A DNA stretch of 64,000 nt, from NCBI RefSeq assembly GCF_003254055.1, contig NZ_QKZT01000009.1, forward strand, positions 62,001 to 126,000, in the 5' to 3' direction. Shown here piece after piece: positions 8,858 through 17,689 of the stretch. The notes beneath the pieces are model-generated. The model was not told the DNA's origin, searched no databases, and saw only the letters and a list, made by a program, of their open reading frames with translations. This DNA is from Algoriphagus chordae. GTDB taxonomy: Bacteria; Bacteroidota; Bacteroidia; Cytophagales; Cyclobacteriaceae. The translations under genes were made by a program, and so were the position numbers. The stretch's first letter is position 1, and every line of letters starts with the position of its first letter.

Positions 8858-11800
8858 ATGAATTTCTCAAAAAACCTAAGAAGCCTACTGCTACTTGGAC
8901 TGATAGCGAGCGTAGGTTTCTGGAGCTGTAATTCCCGCTCTGGCAAACCTAAAGTACTTGTTTTCAGCAAAACAGCAGGATTTCACCATGAATCCATTCC
9001 AAAAGGAATAGAAGCAATCACAAAACTCGGCTCAGAAAACAACTTTGAGGTGGACACAACCACTCAAGGGACTAGTTTCAACGAGGAGAACTTATCTCAG
9101 TACGCGGCAGTAATATTCCTCAGCACCACTGGAGATGTACTCGATCATGTGCAGGAAGCTGAATTTGAGCGCTACATCCAAGCCGGAGGAGGCTTTGTTG
9201 GCATTCATGCCGCAGCGGACACCGAATATCACTGGGGCTGGTACAACCGCCTAGTGGGTGGATATTTCGTAGATCACCCAGGAATCAATGATCCAAATCC
9301 AAATGTGCAGGCAGGTAAGATAACTGTAGTGGATGCAGATAACGCTGCTACTTCTTTCCTTCCTAGTTCTTGGGAAAGAACTGACGAATGGTATTCTTAT
9401 CAGAAAATGAACCCAGAGGTTAATGTATTATTGACCTTAGATGAAGATTCATACAAAGGCGGTTTTGACATGGGTGAGCACCCTATCGCCTGGTATCATG
9501 ATTACGATGGTGGACGTGCATTCTATACTGGAGGTGGTCATACCAATGAATCATACACAGAAGAGCTTTACCTGAAGCACTTGTTAGCTGGAATTGAATA
9601 TGCTATTGGTGGAAATAATGAGTTGGATTTCTCTAAAGCAAAAAGCAAAAAAGTACCTGAAGCGAATAGATTTGAAAAAACTATGCTTGCTGTAGGTGAT
9701 TTCACAGAGCCTACTGAGTTGACGGTACTTCCAGATCTAAATGTGCTGGTTTCTCAAAGAAGAGGCGAGATTCTTTACTACAATAGTCAGACGAAAGAAA
9801 TCACTGAAGTTGCCAAACTGGATGTGTATTGGAAGACTTCCGTACAGGGAGTAAATGCTGAAGAAGGTGTTTTAGGTCTTCAAAAAGATCCTAATTATGC
9901 TACTAACAATTGGGTGTATGTGTATTATTCCCCTACTGCTAAGGAAGTAAATCGACTTTCTAGATTCAAATTTAAAGATGGTGTTTGGGATATGAATTCT
10001 GAACAAATCATCCTTGAGCTTTATTCTCAAAGACAGATTTGCTGCCATACAGGAGGATCAATCGCTTTCGGTGCAGATGGAAATCTGTTCCTATCGACTG
10101 GTGACAACTCTACTCCTTTCAACCAGTCAAATACTCCTTATGTAAACAGCGGCTATGCACCACTGGATGGTAGAGCTGGAAACAAACAATTTGATGCGAG
10201 AAGAAGCTCAGGCAATGCCAATGACCTAAGAGGTAAAATACTTAGAATCAAAGTAAAAGAGGATGGCAGCTATGAGGTTCCTGAAGGAAACCTATATGCA
10301 GCTGGAACGGAAGGCACTAAGCCTGAAATTTATGTGCAAGGTCTAAGAAATCCATACAGAATCGCTGTGGATCAAAAAACTGGATTCTTATACTGGGGTG
10401 AGGTTGGCCCGGATGCAAATGGAGACAGCACAGAGACCCGAGGTCCACGTGGCTATGATGAAGTAAATCAAGCGCGTAAGGCAGGACATTTCGGATGGCC
10501 ATATGTGATTGGTGACAATTATCCATATCGTCAATACGATTATTCTAATGGAACTTCTGGAGAGCTATATGATATCACCGGCCCTCAGAACAGCTCGCCA
10601 AACAACAATGGTATTGAGAAACTACCTCCTACAGAGCCTGCATTCATCTGGTATCCATATGGAGAATCCGCTGAATTTCCAGCTTTGGGCACAGGCGGTA
10701 GAAATGCAATGGTTGGACCGATTTACTATTCTGACATGTACTCTGCGGACAATAAGTTGCCTGATTATTTTGATGGCAAACTGATTATTTATGATTGGGT
10801 TCGAGGCTGGATCAAAGTAGTCTCCATGACGGAATCTGGTGATTACGACAAAATGGATCCATTTATGGCAGATACCAAGTTCAATGCTTTGATCGATATG
10901 GAAATGGGTCCAGACGGACATATCTATGGATTGGAATATGGAAATGGTTGGTTCTCTAAAAATGCTGACTCTGGTCTTTTCCGAATTGATTACAACGGAG
11001 GCAACAGAGCACCGATAGTTTCTGAGCTCACTGTAGACAAGACTTCTGGTTCAAATCCTTTGACTGCTACTTTCTCGGCTAAAGCTTCAGATCCTGAAGG
11101 AGATCCAATGACTTACACTTGGGATCTTGGCAATGGAGAAACTAAAACTACAGAAGAGCCAACACTCACACATACCTTCAATAAAGTAGGTGAATATGTG
11201 GTGACTATCACTGCTAATGACCCTTCAGGCCTAAAAGGTGCGGGATTACCTGTTGCGGTTTATTCCGGCAACATCGCACCAGAAGTGTCGATTACGATCC
11301 AAGGCAATAAAGCTTTCTATTTCCCTGGTAAGCCTGTAGCTTATGAAGTGACTGTGACCGATGAGGATCATGCTGATGCAGCAGGAGATATAGATAATCT
11401 TTTCGTCAGTGCTGATTACTTAGAAGGTATCGATCAAGCTGAGGCTAGTCAAGGCCATAAGATTATGACGGATGCCATGGTAGGCAAATCGTTGGTATCT
11501 TCTTTAACCTGTAAAACTTGTCATAAGGAAGCTGAAGCTTCGATTGGACCAGATTATACTAGTGTTGCGAAGAAGTACACTGATAGTGATATTCCTTATC
11601 TGAAAAATAAGATCAGGAATGGTGGCGGAGGAGTTTGGGGAGAAACAGCGATGCCTGCAAATCCTGATCTACCAGAATCTGAATTGAATGCCTTGATCAG
11701 TTACATCCTTTCCCTTGACGGGGTAACCCAAGAAAGCCTTCCTAACTCAGGCTCTGTCAATCCAACCATGGGTAAAACAGCTACGCCAACTGGAGTCCTT

Positions 11801-12298
11801 ATGCTAAGTGCGTCTTACACGGACAAAGGCGGGGAGAATATCAAACCTTTAACTGGTTCTACTTCTTACTTATTATCTAGTAATACAGTGGATCTGGCAA
11901 CTACATCAGAACTTACGGGAGGATTCAGCAAAATGAGTTTTGATGGTCAAAACCTATTAATGGTTCCATCTACAGCAGCATCATTTGCTATCTCAAAAGT
12001 AGACTTGACTGGCATCAGCTCTGTGACTATTAACACAGCGGCGACCGCTAAGTTGACTGATGGATTCCTCTTTGAACTTAGACTGGATAGCCCAGAAGGA
12101 CAGGTAGTAGGATCTAAGGAATATAACCAAGGACCTATGACTGGCCCAGCAGGAGCTCCTGCTTTCGAAGCACTTACTATCCCAGTAACTGGAACTGCCG
12201 ATGGCAAGGTTCACAGCTTGTATATCACCACCAAAACACTTAATGGCGGTGAAGCAGGAACATTTATACTAGCGGGAGTAATTTTCAACGCAAAGTAA
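8858..12298 (+). CDS. secreted ThuA / glucose-sorbosone dehydrogenase / PKD / cytochrome c / CBM-like multidomain lipoprotein
   Basis: A 1146-residue protein with a lipoprotein-type signal ending near Cys24 (ASVGFWSCNS). Domains in order: ThuA-like about 30-250 (VLVFSKTAGFHHESI, GGGFVGIHAAADTEYHW); a GSDH six-bladed propeller about 270-710; a PKD domain about 718-800; a class I cytochrome c with haem motif CKTCH at 885-889 and a likely Met ligand at 932; and a C-terminal beta-sandwich resembling family 6 carbohydrate-binding modules, about 970-1146. GSDH relatives oxidise sugars using PQQ. The attached haem would pass electrons on. ThuA is tied to 3-keto sugar metabolism in other bacteria. 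The substrate is inferred only as a sugar or glycoside. It is monocistronic, with a terminator downstream. Confidence 0.9.
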   Translation: MNFSKNLRSLLLLGLIASVGFWSCNSRSGKPKVLVFSKTAGFHHESIPKGIEAITKLGSENNFEVDTTTQGTSFNEENLSQYAAVIFLSTTGDVLDHVQEAEFERYIQAGGGFVGIHAAADTEYHWGWYNRLVGGYFVDHPGINDPNPNVQAGKITVVDADNAATSFLPSSWERTDEWYSYQKMNPEVNVLLTLDEDSYKGGFDMGEHPIAWYHDYDGGRAFYTGGGHTNESYTEELYLKHLLAGIEYAIGGNNELDFSKAKSKKVPEANRFEKTMLAVGDFTEPTELTVLPDLNVLVSQRRGEILYYNSQTKEITEVAKLDVYWKTSVQGVNAEEGVLGLQKDPNYATNNWVYVYYSPTAKEVNRLSRFKFKDGVWDMNSEQIILELYSQRQICCHTGGSIAFGADGNLFLSTGDNSTPFNQSNTPYVNSGYAPLDGRAGNKQFDARRSSGNANDLRGKILRIKVKEDGSYEVPEGNLYAAGTEGTKPEIYVQGLRNPYRIAVDQKTGFLYWGEVGPDANGDSTETRGPRGYDEVNQARKAGHFGWPYVIGDNYPYRQYDYSNGTSGELYDITGPQNSSPNNNGIEKLPPTEPAFIWYPYGESAEFPALGTGGRNAMVGPIYYSDMYSADNKLPDYFDGKLIIYDWVRGWIKVVSMTESGDYDKMDPFMADTKFNALIDMEMGPDGHIYGLEYGNGWFSKNADSGLFRIDYNGGNRAPIVSELTVDKTSGSNPLTATFSAKASDPEGDPMTYTWDLGNGETKTTEEPTLTHTFNKVGEYVVTITANDPSGLKGAGLPVAVYSGNIAPEVSITIQGNKAFYFPGKPVAYEVTVTDEDHADAAGDIDNLFVSADYLEGIDQAEASQGHKIMTDAMVGKSLVSSLTCKTCHKEAEASIGPDYTSVAKKYTDSDIPYLKNKIRNGGGGVWGETAMPANPDLPESELNALISYILSLDGVTQESLPNSGSVNPTMGKTATPTGVLMLSASYTDKGGENIKPLTGSTSYLLSSNTVDLATTSELTGGFSKMSFDGQNLLMVPSTAASFAISKVDLTGISSVTINTAATAKLTDGFLFELRLDSPEGQVVGSKEYNQGPMTGPAGAPAFEALTIPVTGTADGKVHSLYITTKTLNGGEAGTFILAGVIFNAK

Positions 12299-12319
12299 AT
12301 CCTGCAAGCTAATAACTTG

Positions 12320-12356
12320 AAAAGCCATCTCGATTATTCGGGATGGCTTTTCTTTT
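12320..12356 (+). terminator. rho-independent terminator
   Basis: AAAAGCCATC and GGATGGCTTTT form a long stem followed by T-rich sequence, 22 bases after the ThuA-GSDH gene stop. Confidence 0.8.
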
Positions 12357-12431
12357 GTAATTCAAAGTAGTTTTTAAAGCTAATGAAAGACAGACTGATT
12401 AAATGAATAAAAAACTACCCCTCATTAGTTA

Positions 12432-12788
12432 TCAATTGAAATTGCATTGTGAGTTTTCCAAATGCCAAATGACTTCGATTTCTTGGAGATCGCTCAAGGT
12501 ATAATCCCCGTTCACTTTTTCCCCAGAGCAATCCAATAATACTAATGCCCAATTGCAATGAGGACAGCAGGAACCCCAATAAAATACTCTATGCCCATTG
12601 TATTTGGCTTTGCTGATATAAGAATATTCCGCCAAACCAGCTGTTGATGCCTCCTCAACGAGTTGCTTCAACCATGGTAGACTCTCTATAGGATCGCTCA
12701 CACCACAAACTGTAGCTGGATCATCCTTTTCTTCGCAAGCAAAACTGAACAATAGACAGAATAAAATAGGGTAAATCGACTTTTTCAT
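12432..12788 (-). CDS. small lipoprotein with CCxxC motif, function unknown
   Basis: The start is placed at the ATG at 12788 because it gives a lipoprotein signal (MKKSIYPILFCLLFSFACEE, Cys18); a longer frame upstream lacks this. The mature part of about 100 residues has one shared core: PIESLPWLKQLVEEA, then a YWGSCCPHC stretch and VLLDCSGEKV. It resembles small Bacteroidota lipoproteins of a DUF family (possibly DUF6970, from memory). Several Cys suggest disulfides or metal binding in the periplasm. It lies 70 bases after a NIPSNAP gene on the same strand and may share its transcript. Confidence 0.75.
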   Translation of the reverse strand: MKKSIYPILFCLLFSFACEEKDDPATVCGVSDPIESLPWLKQLVEEASTAGLAEYSYISKAKYNGHRVFYWGSCCPHCNWALVLLDCSGEKVNGDYTLSDLQEIEVIWHLENSQCNFN

Positions 12789-12858
12789 TGTAGAGAGTTT
12801 AGTGAAAAATGCATTTGAACCCTTTACGGAGCTGAGTAGCAATCCGCTACTCAAAAGA

Positions 12859-13608
12859 TTATTTCAAAGGCGAAAAAGGCAAAGTCTTAAAGAACACTGC
12901 ATCAACTTTCTCCACAATCTTCCCATCAGCTTCAGAATTCTCTTTGGCTTTCACCCAAGCTGGATCTTTTGCAAAATTTTGGAAATCCCTTTCAAATGAA
13001 GCCTGATCTTTATCTGCAAGTAAGTAAACTAACTTTGGCTGACTACCATCTTTCTCTACAGTCACCCAATAAGGATAATTTCGTAAGCCCTGCTTTTCAA
13101 ACAAATCTTGTGTATGATCCTTGAATCGAGTAATTAGATTATCCAATCTTCCATCCAAACAGGTGTAAGTCCTAAGTTGAAAAATCCCACTTGCCTGAGG
13201 TTTTGGAGTATCATTTAGCCCTTTAGCCAATTTCATAAAGGTCTGATCAACGGATTTCACCAAAGCACCATTTTCTCTTGAAGCCTCAAAAACCTTTTTC
13301 CAGTCCGGATCATTCACAAACTTTCCCCACATGATATCTCTGGATTTCTCATCAGGATAGCCCAATATATAGGTCAAAGAATTATCCGTGTTTTCAACTG
13401 GAAGAAAGTATGCGATATTTTCCATACCAGCTTTCTCAAAAAGCGTCATCGTATGATCCTCAAACCTCTTGATCAAATCCGGTAGTTTGTCTTCATTGGC
13501 GTAGTATTTTCTTATTTCGAAATAAGTAGAACTACTATTGCTTAGCTGCTGCGCAAAACTTGCAATGGTTAAAAACATCGCTAAAACACTTAAAATTGAT
13601 TTTTTCAT
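12859..13608 (-). CDS. exported NIPSNAP-family protein with two tandem domains
   Basis: A 249-residue protein with a cleavable signal (MKKSILSVLAMFLTIASFAQQ). Two NIPSNAP (dimeric alpha-beta barrel) repeats are visible: YFEIRKYYANEDKLPDLIKR near 29 and FQLRTYTCLDGRLDNLITRF near 143, each followed by a helix of HTMTLFEKAG / HTQDLFEKQG type. NIPSNAP proteins have no firmly known reaction; exported forms are common in Bacteroidota and Planctomycetes near sugar and osmolyte genes. It is upstream of the CCxxC lipoprotein and downstream of the TMEM220-like gene, all on the minus strand. Confidence 0.9.
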   Translation of the reverse strand: MKKSILSVLAMFLTIASFAQQLSNSSSTYFEIRKYYANEDKLPDLIKRFEDHTMTLFEKAGMENIAYFLPVENTDNSLTYILGYPDEKSRDIMWGKFVNDPDWKKVFEASRENGALVKSVDQTFMKLAKGLNDTPKPQASGIFQLRTYTCLDGRLDNLITRFKDHTQDLFEKQGLRNYPYWVTVEKDGSQPKLVYLLADKDQASFERDFQNFAKDPAWVKAKENSEADGKIVEKVDAVFFKTLPFSPLK

Positions 13609-13692
13609 GGCTACTGGGTTTAAGGCAAGTTAAAGTTAACAGGATAATAAAAAACACCTTTTGAGGAAAAACGAGATCCTTTATTCTCAAGC

Positions 13693-14055
13693 TTATTTTT
13701 TCCAAGCCTTCCAAAGTGCTGGACTAAGCACCAAAGCTACGATCAAGAGCCCAAAAGTCTCCCGAGCTTCTTCCATCTGTGGAGTTTTCATAGTCAAGTC
13801 ATGCTGTTCTACTTCCTGTGATATCCAATCTCCAATACCCCCAGGGTAAAAGTATATCGCACCTGCGAGACAAACCGTCACCACTACAGTTAATGGAATC
13901 TTAGGAAAAATCCCACGTGTTCCTAAAACGCAAAATATTATAGCCATTGCATAAATACTCACCCAAACCTCAGGGTCAGGATCATTAAACTGCCAATAGG
14001 CAAATAGTGCAAAGATGAAAATCCATAGTCCAAAAAAGATCTTGTTAAACTTCAT
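13693..14055 (-). CDS. TMEM220-like membrane protein
   Basis: The start at the ATG at 14055 yields 120 residues with four hydrophobic segments (about 4-20, 30-46, 53-70 and 98-115). The conserved AYWQFNDPDPEVW motif near 17-29, facing the membrane surface, marks the transmembrane-220 family. No function is established for the family. An upstream in-frame extension to 14091 would place residues before the first membrane helix without a better signal. It is probably the first gene of a short minus-strand group with the NIPSNAP gene. Confidence 0.85.
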   Translation of the reverse strand: MKFNKIFFGLWIFIFALFAYWQFNDPDPEVWVSIYAMAIIFCVLGTRGIFPKIPLTVVVTVCLAGAIYFYPGGIGDWISQEVEQHDLTMKTPQMEEARETFGLLIVALVLSPALWKAWKK

Positions 14056-14174
14056 AATAGGTAGGGTTTTCGTCAAAATTACAGAAAACAAAGAAATTTA
14101 CTTACTTTACTTGCAGTTCGATCTTGCAAATTATACTGCTTATCTTTATTGACCTATTAAAATTAGGGGCACAT

Positions 14175-15875
14175 ATGATCTTTAAATTTCTTCCAATCAG
14201 CAAACAGAATTTCAATTTAATTCTGATCATTTGTTGCTTTTTTACTTTTTCATCCAACCTAAGCGCCCAGCAGAAGACAGTAAAGTTGGATACCATTCCA
14301 TCAGATAGCATTCCAATCATAGGAGTGAAAAAATACCCCGTAGTATTTTTCACTGACACGCTTTTTTATATCAGCTCCAAACTTGGTCCTTTCTCAGCAG
14401 CTGAAAGAGCCTCAAATCAAAGCAATAAGCTCGCACTGCTCATTGAGAACGATGCGCTTGACACTGCGATTTTGACACTCTACGAGGATAATCTCTCAGT
14501 TGAAATTATACATGGTGAGCAGATAATCTCCAGCATCACCCAGAATGATGCTGAAGCACTTGGTAAAGACAAAGCCCAGCTTGCCAAAGAATACATCGCC
14601 GCCATCAAGAGCAGCTATACTAGGCATTACGGAGAAAAGAATCTGATCAAAAACCTTACAAGAACAGGTATATTACTAGGGATCTTTATCGTACTGTATT
14701 TCCTAGTGAAATTCATTAACAAGGGATTCAATAAGTTGATCGATTTTATCCTTCGGAAATGGCATAGGTATTTCAAAGGAGTAAAAATCAAAAACTTTGA
14801 AATCCTATCTGCTGCACGGGAAGAAAAATTGTTTTTTCTAATCATGCGAGTGCTTAAGATCTTCATGATCATCTTGCTGCTTTACCTTTCACTCCCTATT
14901 ATTTTCAGCATTTTCCCTGCTACCAAAGGCCTTGCAACGACCCTGCTCGACTACATTACTTCTCCTGTCAAATCTATTGTTCTGGGATTCATAGGCTACT
15001 TAGATGAGCTTTTCATGATCATGGTAGTAGTTGTGATCACGTATTATTTTGTGAAGGCAATAAACATTGTTTCAAAAGAGGTAGAAAGCGGCAATTTGTC
15101 TATTCCTGGATTCTACCCAGAATGGGCAAAACCAACATTCAACCTGTTCAAGATTATCATCATTGCTTTTTCTTTTATAGTAATCTTCCCTTACCTACCA
15201 GGTTCAGATTCACCAGCCTTTCAGGGAGTTAGTGTATTTCTTGGTTTATTGATTTCCCTAGGTTCGTCCTCAGCCATCAGTAATATTATCGCAGGTCTGG
15301 TGATCATTTATATGCGTGCCTTCAAGTTAGGTGATCGCGTGAAAATCGGTGACACAGTAGGTGATGTGATTGAAAAAACTATGCTAGTCACAAGACTTCG
15401 TACGATCAAAAACGAGGAAGTAACTATTCCAAATGCCGCCATACTGGCTGGAAAGACCATAAACTATTCTGCGGAGGCAAATGGTCCAGGATTGATACTT
15501 CACTCTACGGTCACTATTGGCTATGACGTTCCCTGGAGAGAGGTGCATAAGCTATTAATAGGAGCTGCACTAAAAACAGACCGAATCCTGAAGGAACCTG
15601 TTCCTTTTGTTTTGCAAACCAGCTTAGACGATTTCTATGTGAGCTATCAAATCAATGCCTATACCAATGCTCCTGAAAAAGCTGCGGTAATCTACTCCGA
15701 TCTTCACTCATTTATCCAAGACGCCTTTACGGAAGCAGAGGTAGAAATCATGTCTCCTCACTATCGTGCTGAGCGTGATGGAAATCAACTCACTATCCCG
15801 CCAAGCTATTTGCCAGAGGACAAAATTGTCCCTTCAGATAAAGGAGCTTCCAAAGCTGAAAAGCCTAAAGAATAA
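14175..15875 (+). CDS. MscS-family mechanosensitive ion channel
   Basis: The ATG at 14175 is preferred to an upstream TTG because it opens a signal-like segment (NFNLILIICCFFTFSSNLSA). A periplasmic region follows (about 35-160), then several membrane helices (about 165-370). The pore-lining helix is Gly/Ala/Ser-rich (FLGLLISLGSSSAISNIIAGL) and is followed by the MscS beta domain (AFKLGDRVKIGDTVGDVIE) and the C-terminal alpha/beta domain. The 566-residue length is that of the enlarged MscS-like channels of Bacteroidota. It probably protects against osmotic downshock from the inner membrane. The C-terminus is Lys/Pro/Glu-rich and probably unstructured. Confidence 0.93.
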   Translation: MIFKFLPISKQNFNLILIICCFFTFSSNLSAQQKTVKLDTIPSDSIPIIGVKKYPVVFFTDTLFYISSKLGPFSAAERASNQSNKLALLIENDALDTAILTLYEDNLSVEIIHGEQIISSITQNDAEALGKDKAQLAKEYIAAIKSSYTRHYGEKNLIKNLTRTGILLGIFIVLYFLVKFINKGFNKLIDFILRKWHRYFKGVKIKNFEILSAAREEKLFFLIMRVLKIFMIILLLYLSLPIIFSIFPATKGLATTLLDYITSPVKSIVLGFIGYLDELFMIMVVVVITYYFVKAINIVSKEVESGNLSIPGFYPEWAKPTFNLFKIIIIAFSFIVIFPYLPGSDSPAFQGVSVFLGLLISLGSSSAISNIIAGLVIIYMRAFKLGDRVKIGDTVGDVIEKTMLVTRLRTIKNEEVTIPNAAILAGKTINYSAEANGPGLILHSTVTIGYDVPWREVHKLLIGAALKTDRILKEPVPFVLQTSLDDFYVSYQINAYTNAPEKAAVIYSDLHSFIQDAFTEAEVEIMSPHYRAERDGNQLTIPPSYLPEDKIVPSDKGASKAEKPKE

Positions 15876-16042
15876 GCATCTGCCTGTAGCATATGGACTT
15901 GAAGACCACACAAAAATTCTGACCTGTTTTTTCTCCAGATCAAATTTGAGATGCGAGTGCACTTAGGATGAAACCACTGAAAAATGAAACTAGAATTTGG
16001 GGATCCGGGATCAGGACAAAATCCGAAGAAGTTAAAATGCAA

Positions 16043-16074
16043 AAAGGGAAACCCTCTTGCGATTGTTTCCCTTT
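16043..16074. terminator. bidirectional hairpin terminator
   Basis: AAAGGGAAAC (16043-16052) pairs perfectly with GTTTCCCTTT (16065-16074). T-rich sequence follows on both strands, so it may stop the mscS transcript and minus-strand readthrough. Confidence 0.7.
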
Positions 16075-16290
16075 CTCTTATTGATAACCTTAATCATCAA
16101 AAAGAGCCAAGCTACTGTTGATAGACTTTTCCTCCAGTTGCCCAGATTCATAATACTGATTATCAAACTATATCTTCTACACCTTGCGGTATTGAAGACT
16201 TCAATCTACATTTCTGTGGTAACCCATTTCAGACATATTCCCGAAGGACTATGACCATTCATGTTTCAATCTAGAGTTTTCAATCTGTAT

Positions 16291-16315
16291 CCGAGATCGT
16301 ATTCTCGGTCTTTTT
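16291..16315 (+). terminator. hairpin with T run
   Basis: CCGAGA (16291-16296) pairs with TCTCGG (16303-16308) across a 6-base loop, followed by TCTTTTT. It is far from the mscS stop and may be a second terminator or a structural element beside the AT-rich segment. Confidence 0.5.
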
Positions 16316-16365
16316 ATCTCTTACTTGGTCTAATAAATATCTCCCTAATTTTACCGAATCACAAC

Positions 16366-16455
16366 TTTTCAACAGGCTATTTTCCCACCATCTTTCCACC
16401 AAATATTGTTCTAAATCAACAGGTTTATCCACTCTAATTTGATGGTTATCAACTT
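16366..16455. other. cluster of DnaA-box-like 9-mers (possible origin-like element)
   Basis: Against the consensus TTATCCACA, the segment contains TTATCCACT (16426-16434, one mismatch), TTATCAACT (16447-16455, two) and TTTTCAACA (16366-16374, two). CTTTCCACC (16393-16401) has three mismatches. All are on the plus strand within 90 bases of AT-rich gene-free DNA. A further TGTTGATAG lies at 16116-16124 on the other strand. The convergent gene orientation argues against an origin. Confidence 0.3.
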
Positions 16456-16472
16456 TTTAATAACATTTCAGA

Positions 16473-17492
16473 CTAGTTCATCTTGATGCGCATCAAATAG
16501 GCATCGGCAGTCATATACAAATAGGACTCATCAGCATCAAAAGTACAATTGGAAGTACCCTGGCCAGTTTGAATCGTACCCAAATGTTTGCCCTCAGAAC
16601 TGATCAACCAAATCCCACCAGGCCCAGAAGCAAAGAGAACCCCTGAACTGTGGACAGTCAAACCATCCGGTAAACCAGGATGATCATCTCCCACAGTTGA
16701 TGTCACATCCAACAAAACCCTCCCAGTCAATACATCCCCATTCTGATCCAAATCAAAAGCATAATACCTCGCTTTTTGTGCATCAGATTGAGCAACATAG
16801 AGGGTTTGCTGATCAGGACTCAGCCCTATACCATTTGGCCGATTCAAGCTATCCAATAACAGACTCAAACTCCCATCGGTATCTAAACGATATACTCCTT
16901 GAAAATCCAACTCCTTTGGATTCCAATCATCCAAACCATAAGGAGGGTCAGTGAAAAACAGTTGACCAGATTTATTGATGACAAGATCATTCGGACTATT
17001 GAATCTAGCGCCTTCAAAATCTGAAACTATGCTTGTGAAATCAGCTTTTGGCGCAGTTAGTGTAGCATTCATTTTTGCAATTCTTCTTTCCCCATGCTGG
17101 CAAAGAATCAGATTTCCTTCCGCATCCAAAGCTAAGCCATTGGATCCTGGCTCCTTCTTGTTAGTCTCAGTTCCCAAATATCCAGAAGGTTCCAAAAACA
17201 AAGTCAAACTGTCTTTCTCTGTCCATTTCCAGATTTTATTGGTTGGAACATCTGAGAATAGCAAGGCATTCTGATCAGCAAGCCATAGCGGTCCCTCCGA
17301 CCACTCGAAGCCAGAAGCCAAAACCTCTATTTCAGCTCCTTCAGGAATTAAGGAATTTACAACTGAATCCACTCGCAGCACAGACCCAACTGTCTTATAA
17401 GATGACCCCACTGACAGAGCTTCAGTATTATTCTTTGGACCCGTACAGGCCAAGGAAGTACTTAGCAACAATAAAAAACTTGAAATTCTCAT
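16473..17492 (-). CDS. SMP-30/gluconolactonase-family lipoprotein
   Basis: A 339-residue six-bladed propeller with a lipoprotein signal (MRISSFLLLLSTSLACTG, Cys16). The metal-ligand positions of SMP-30 lactonases are recognisable in order: Glu in FEWSEGPLW, Asn in RFNSPNDLVI, Asn in RPNGIGLS, and Asp in GLPDGLTV. Family members hydrolyse sugar lactones such as gluconolactone. Export to the periplasm or outer membrane would place it next to sugar-oxidising enzymes such as the GSDH protein at 8858, an inferred link. It ends at the gene-free AT-rich region. Its start lies about 320 bases from the sulfatase stop upstream of it. Confidence 0.92.
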   Translation of the reverse strand: MRISSFLLLLSTSLACTGPKNNTEALSVGSSYKTVGSVLRVDSVVNSLIPEGAEIEVLASGFEWSEGPLWLADQNALLFSDVPTNKIWKWTEKDSLTLFLEPSGYLGTETNKKEPGSNGLALDAEGNLILCQHGERRIAKMNATLTAPKADFTSIVSDFEGARFNSPNDLVINKSGQLFFTDPPYGLDDWNPKELDFQGVYRLDTDGSLSLLLDSLNRPNGIGLSPDQQTLYVAQSDAQKARYYAFDLDQNGDVLTGRVLLDVTSTVGDDHPGLPDGLTVHSSGVLFASGPGGIWLISSEGKHLGTIQTGQGTSNCTFDADESYLYMTADAYLMRIKMN

Positions 17493-17644
17493 GGCCTATT
17501 ATTTAATTTATCTCCTAGAAAATTGGACTCAAGCAACAATATTATGATTTGATAAGACTAAAACAGGACAGAGAGGGACAGTCAATATCTATCGGATTAA
17601 TATATTCAATTATTCATAGGTTTAACAGTAAATAGATTGGGTTT

Positions 17645-17679
17645 GAAAAGGCGGGGGTAATTCTCCGCCTTTTCTTTTT
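17645..17679. terminator. strong hairpin terminator, usable in both directions
   Basis: GAAAAGGCGG (17645-17654) pairs with CCGCCTTTTC (17665-17674), with T-rich sequence on the plus side and TTTTC on the minus side. It sits 15 bases beyond the sulfatase stop at 17690 and probably ends that transcript. Confidence 0.75.
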
Positions 17680-17689
17680 GCAACCAATC

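Larger units (their letters stand above)
15876..16472. other. 597-base AT-rich gene-free region between convergent genes
   Basis: No credible gene is present; a 65-codon frame at 16057-16254 lacks coding character. The stretch holds two hairpin terminators (16043-16074 and 16291-16315). Then comes an AT-rich segment with a cluster of words resembling DnaA boxes (16366-16455). Confidence 0.65.

Noticed and set aside
12789..12999. plus-strand frame near the CCxxC lipoprotein
   Set aside because: It is antisense to the NIPSNAP gene end and shows no family features.
14124..14174. upstream TTG start for the MscS gene
   Set aside because: The ATG at 14175 opens a proper signal-like segment; the extension adds nothing typical.
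16057..16254. 65-codon frame in the AT-rich gap
   Set aside because: It overlaps the hairpin at 16043-16074 and has no coding character or family resemblance.
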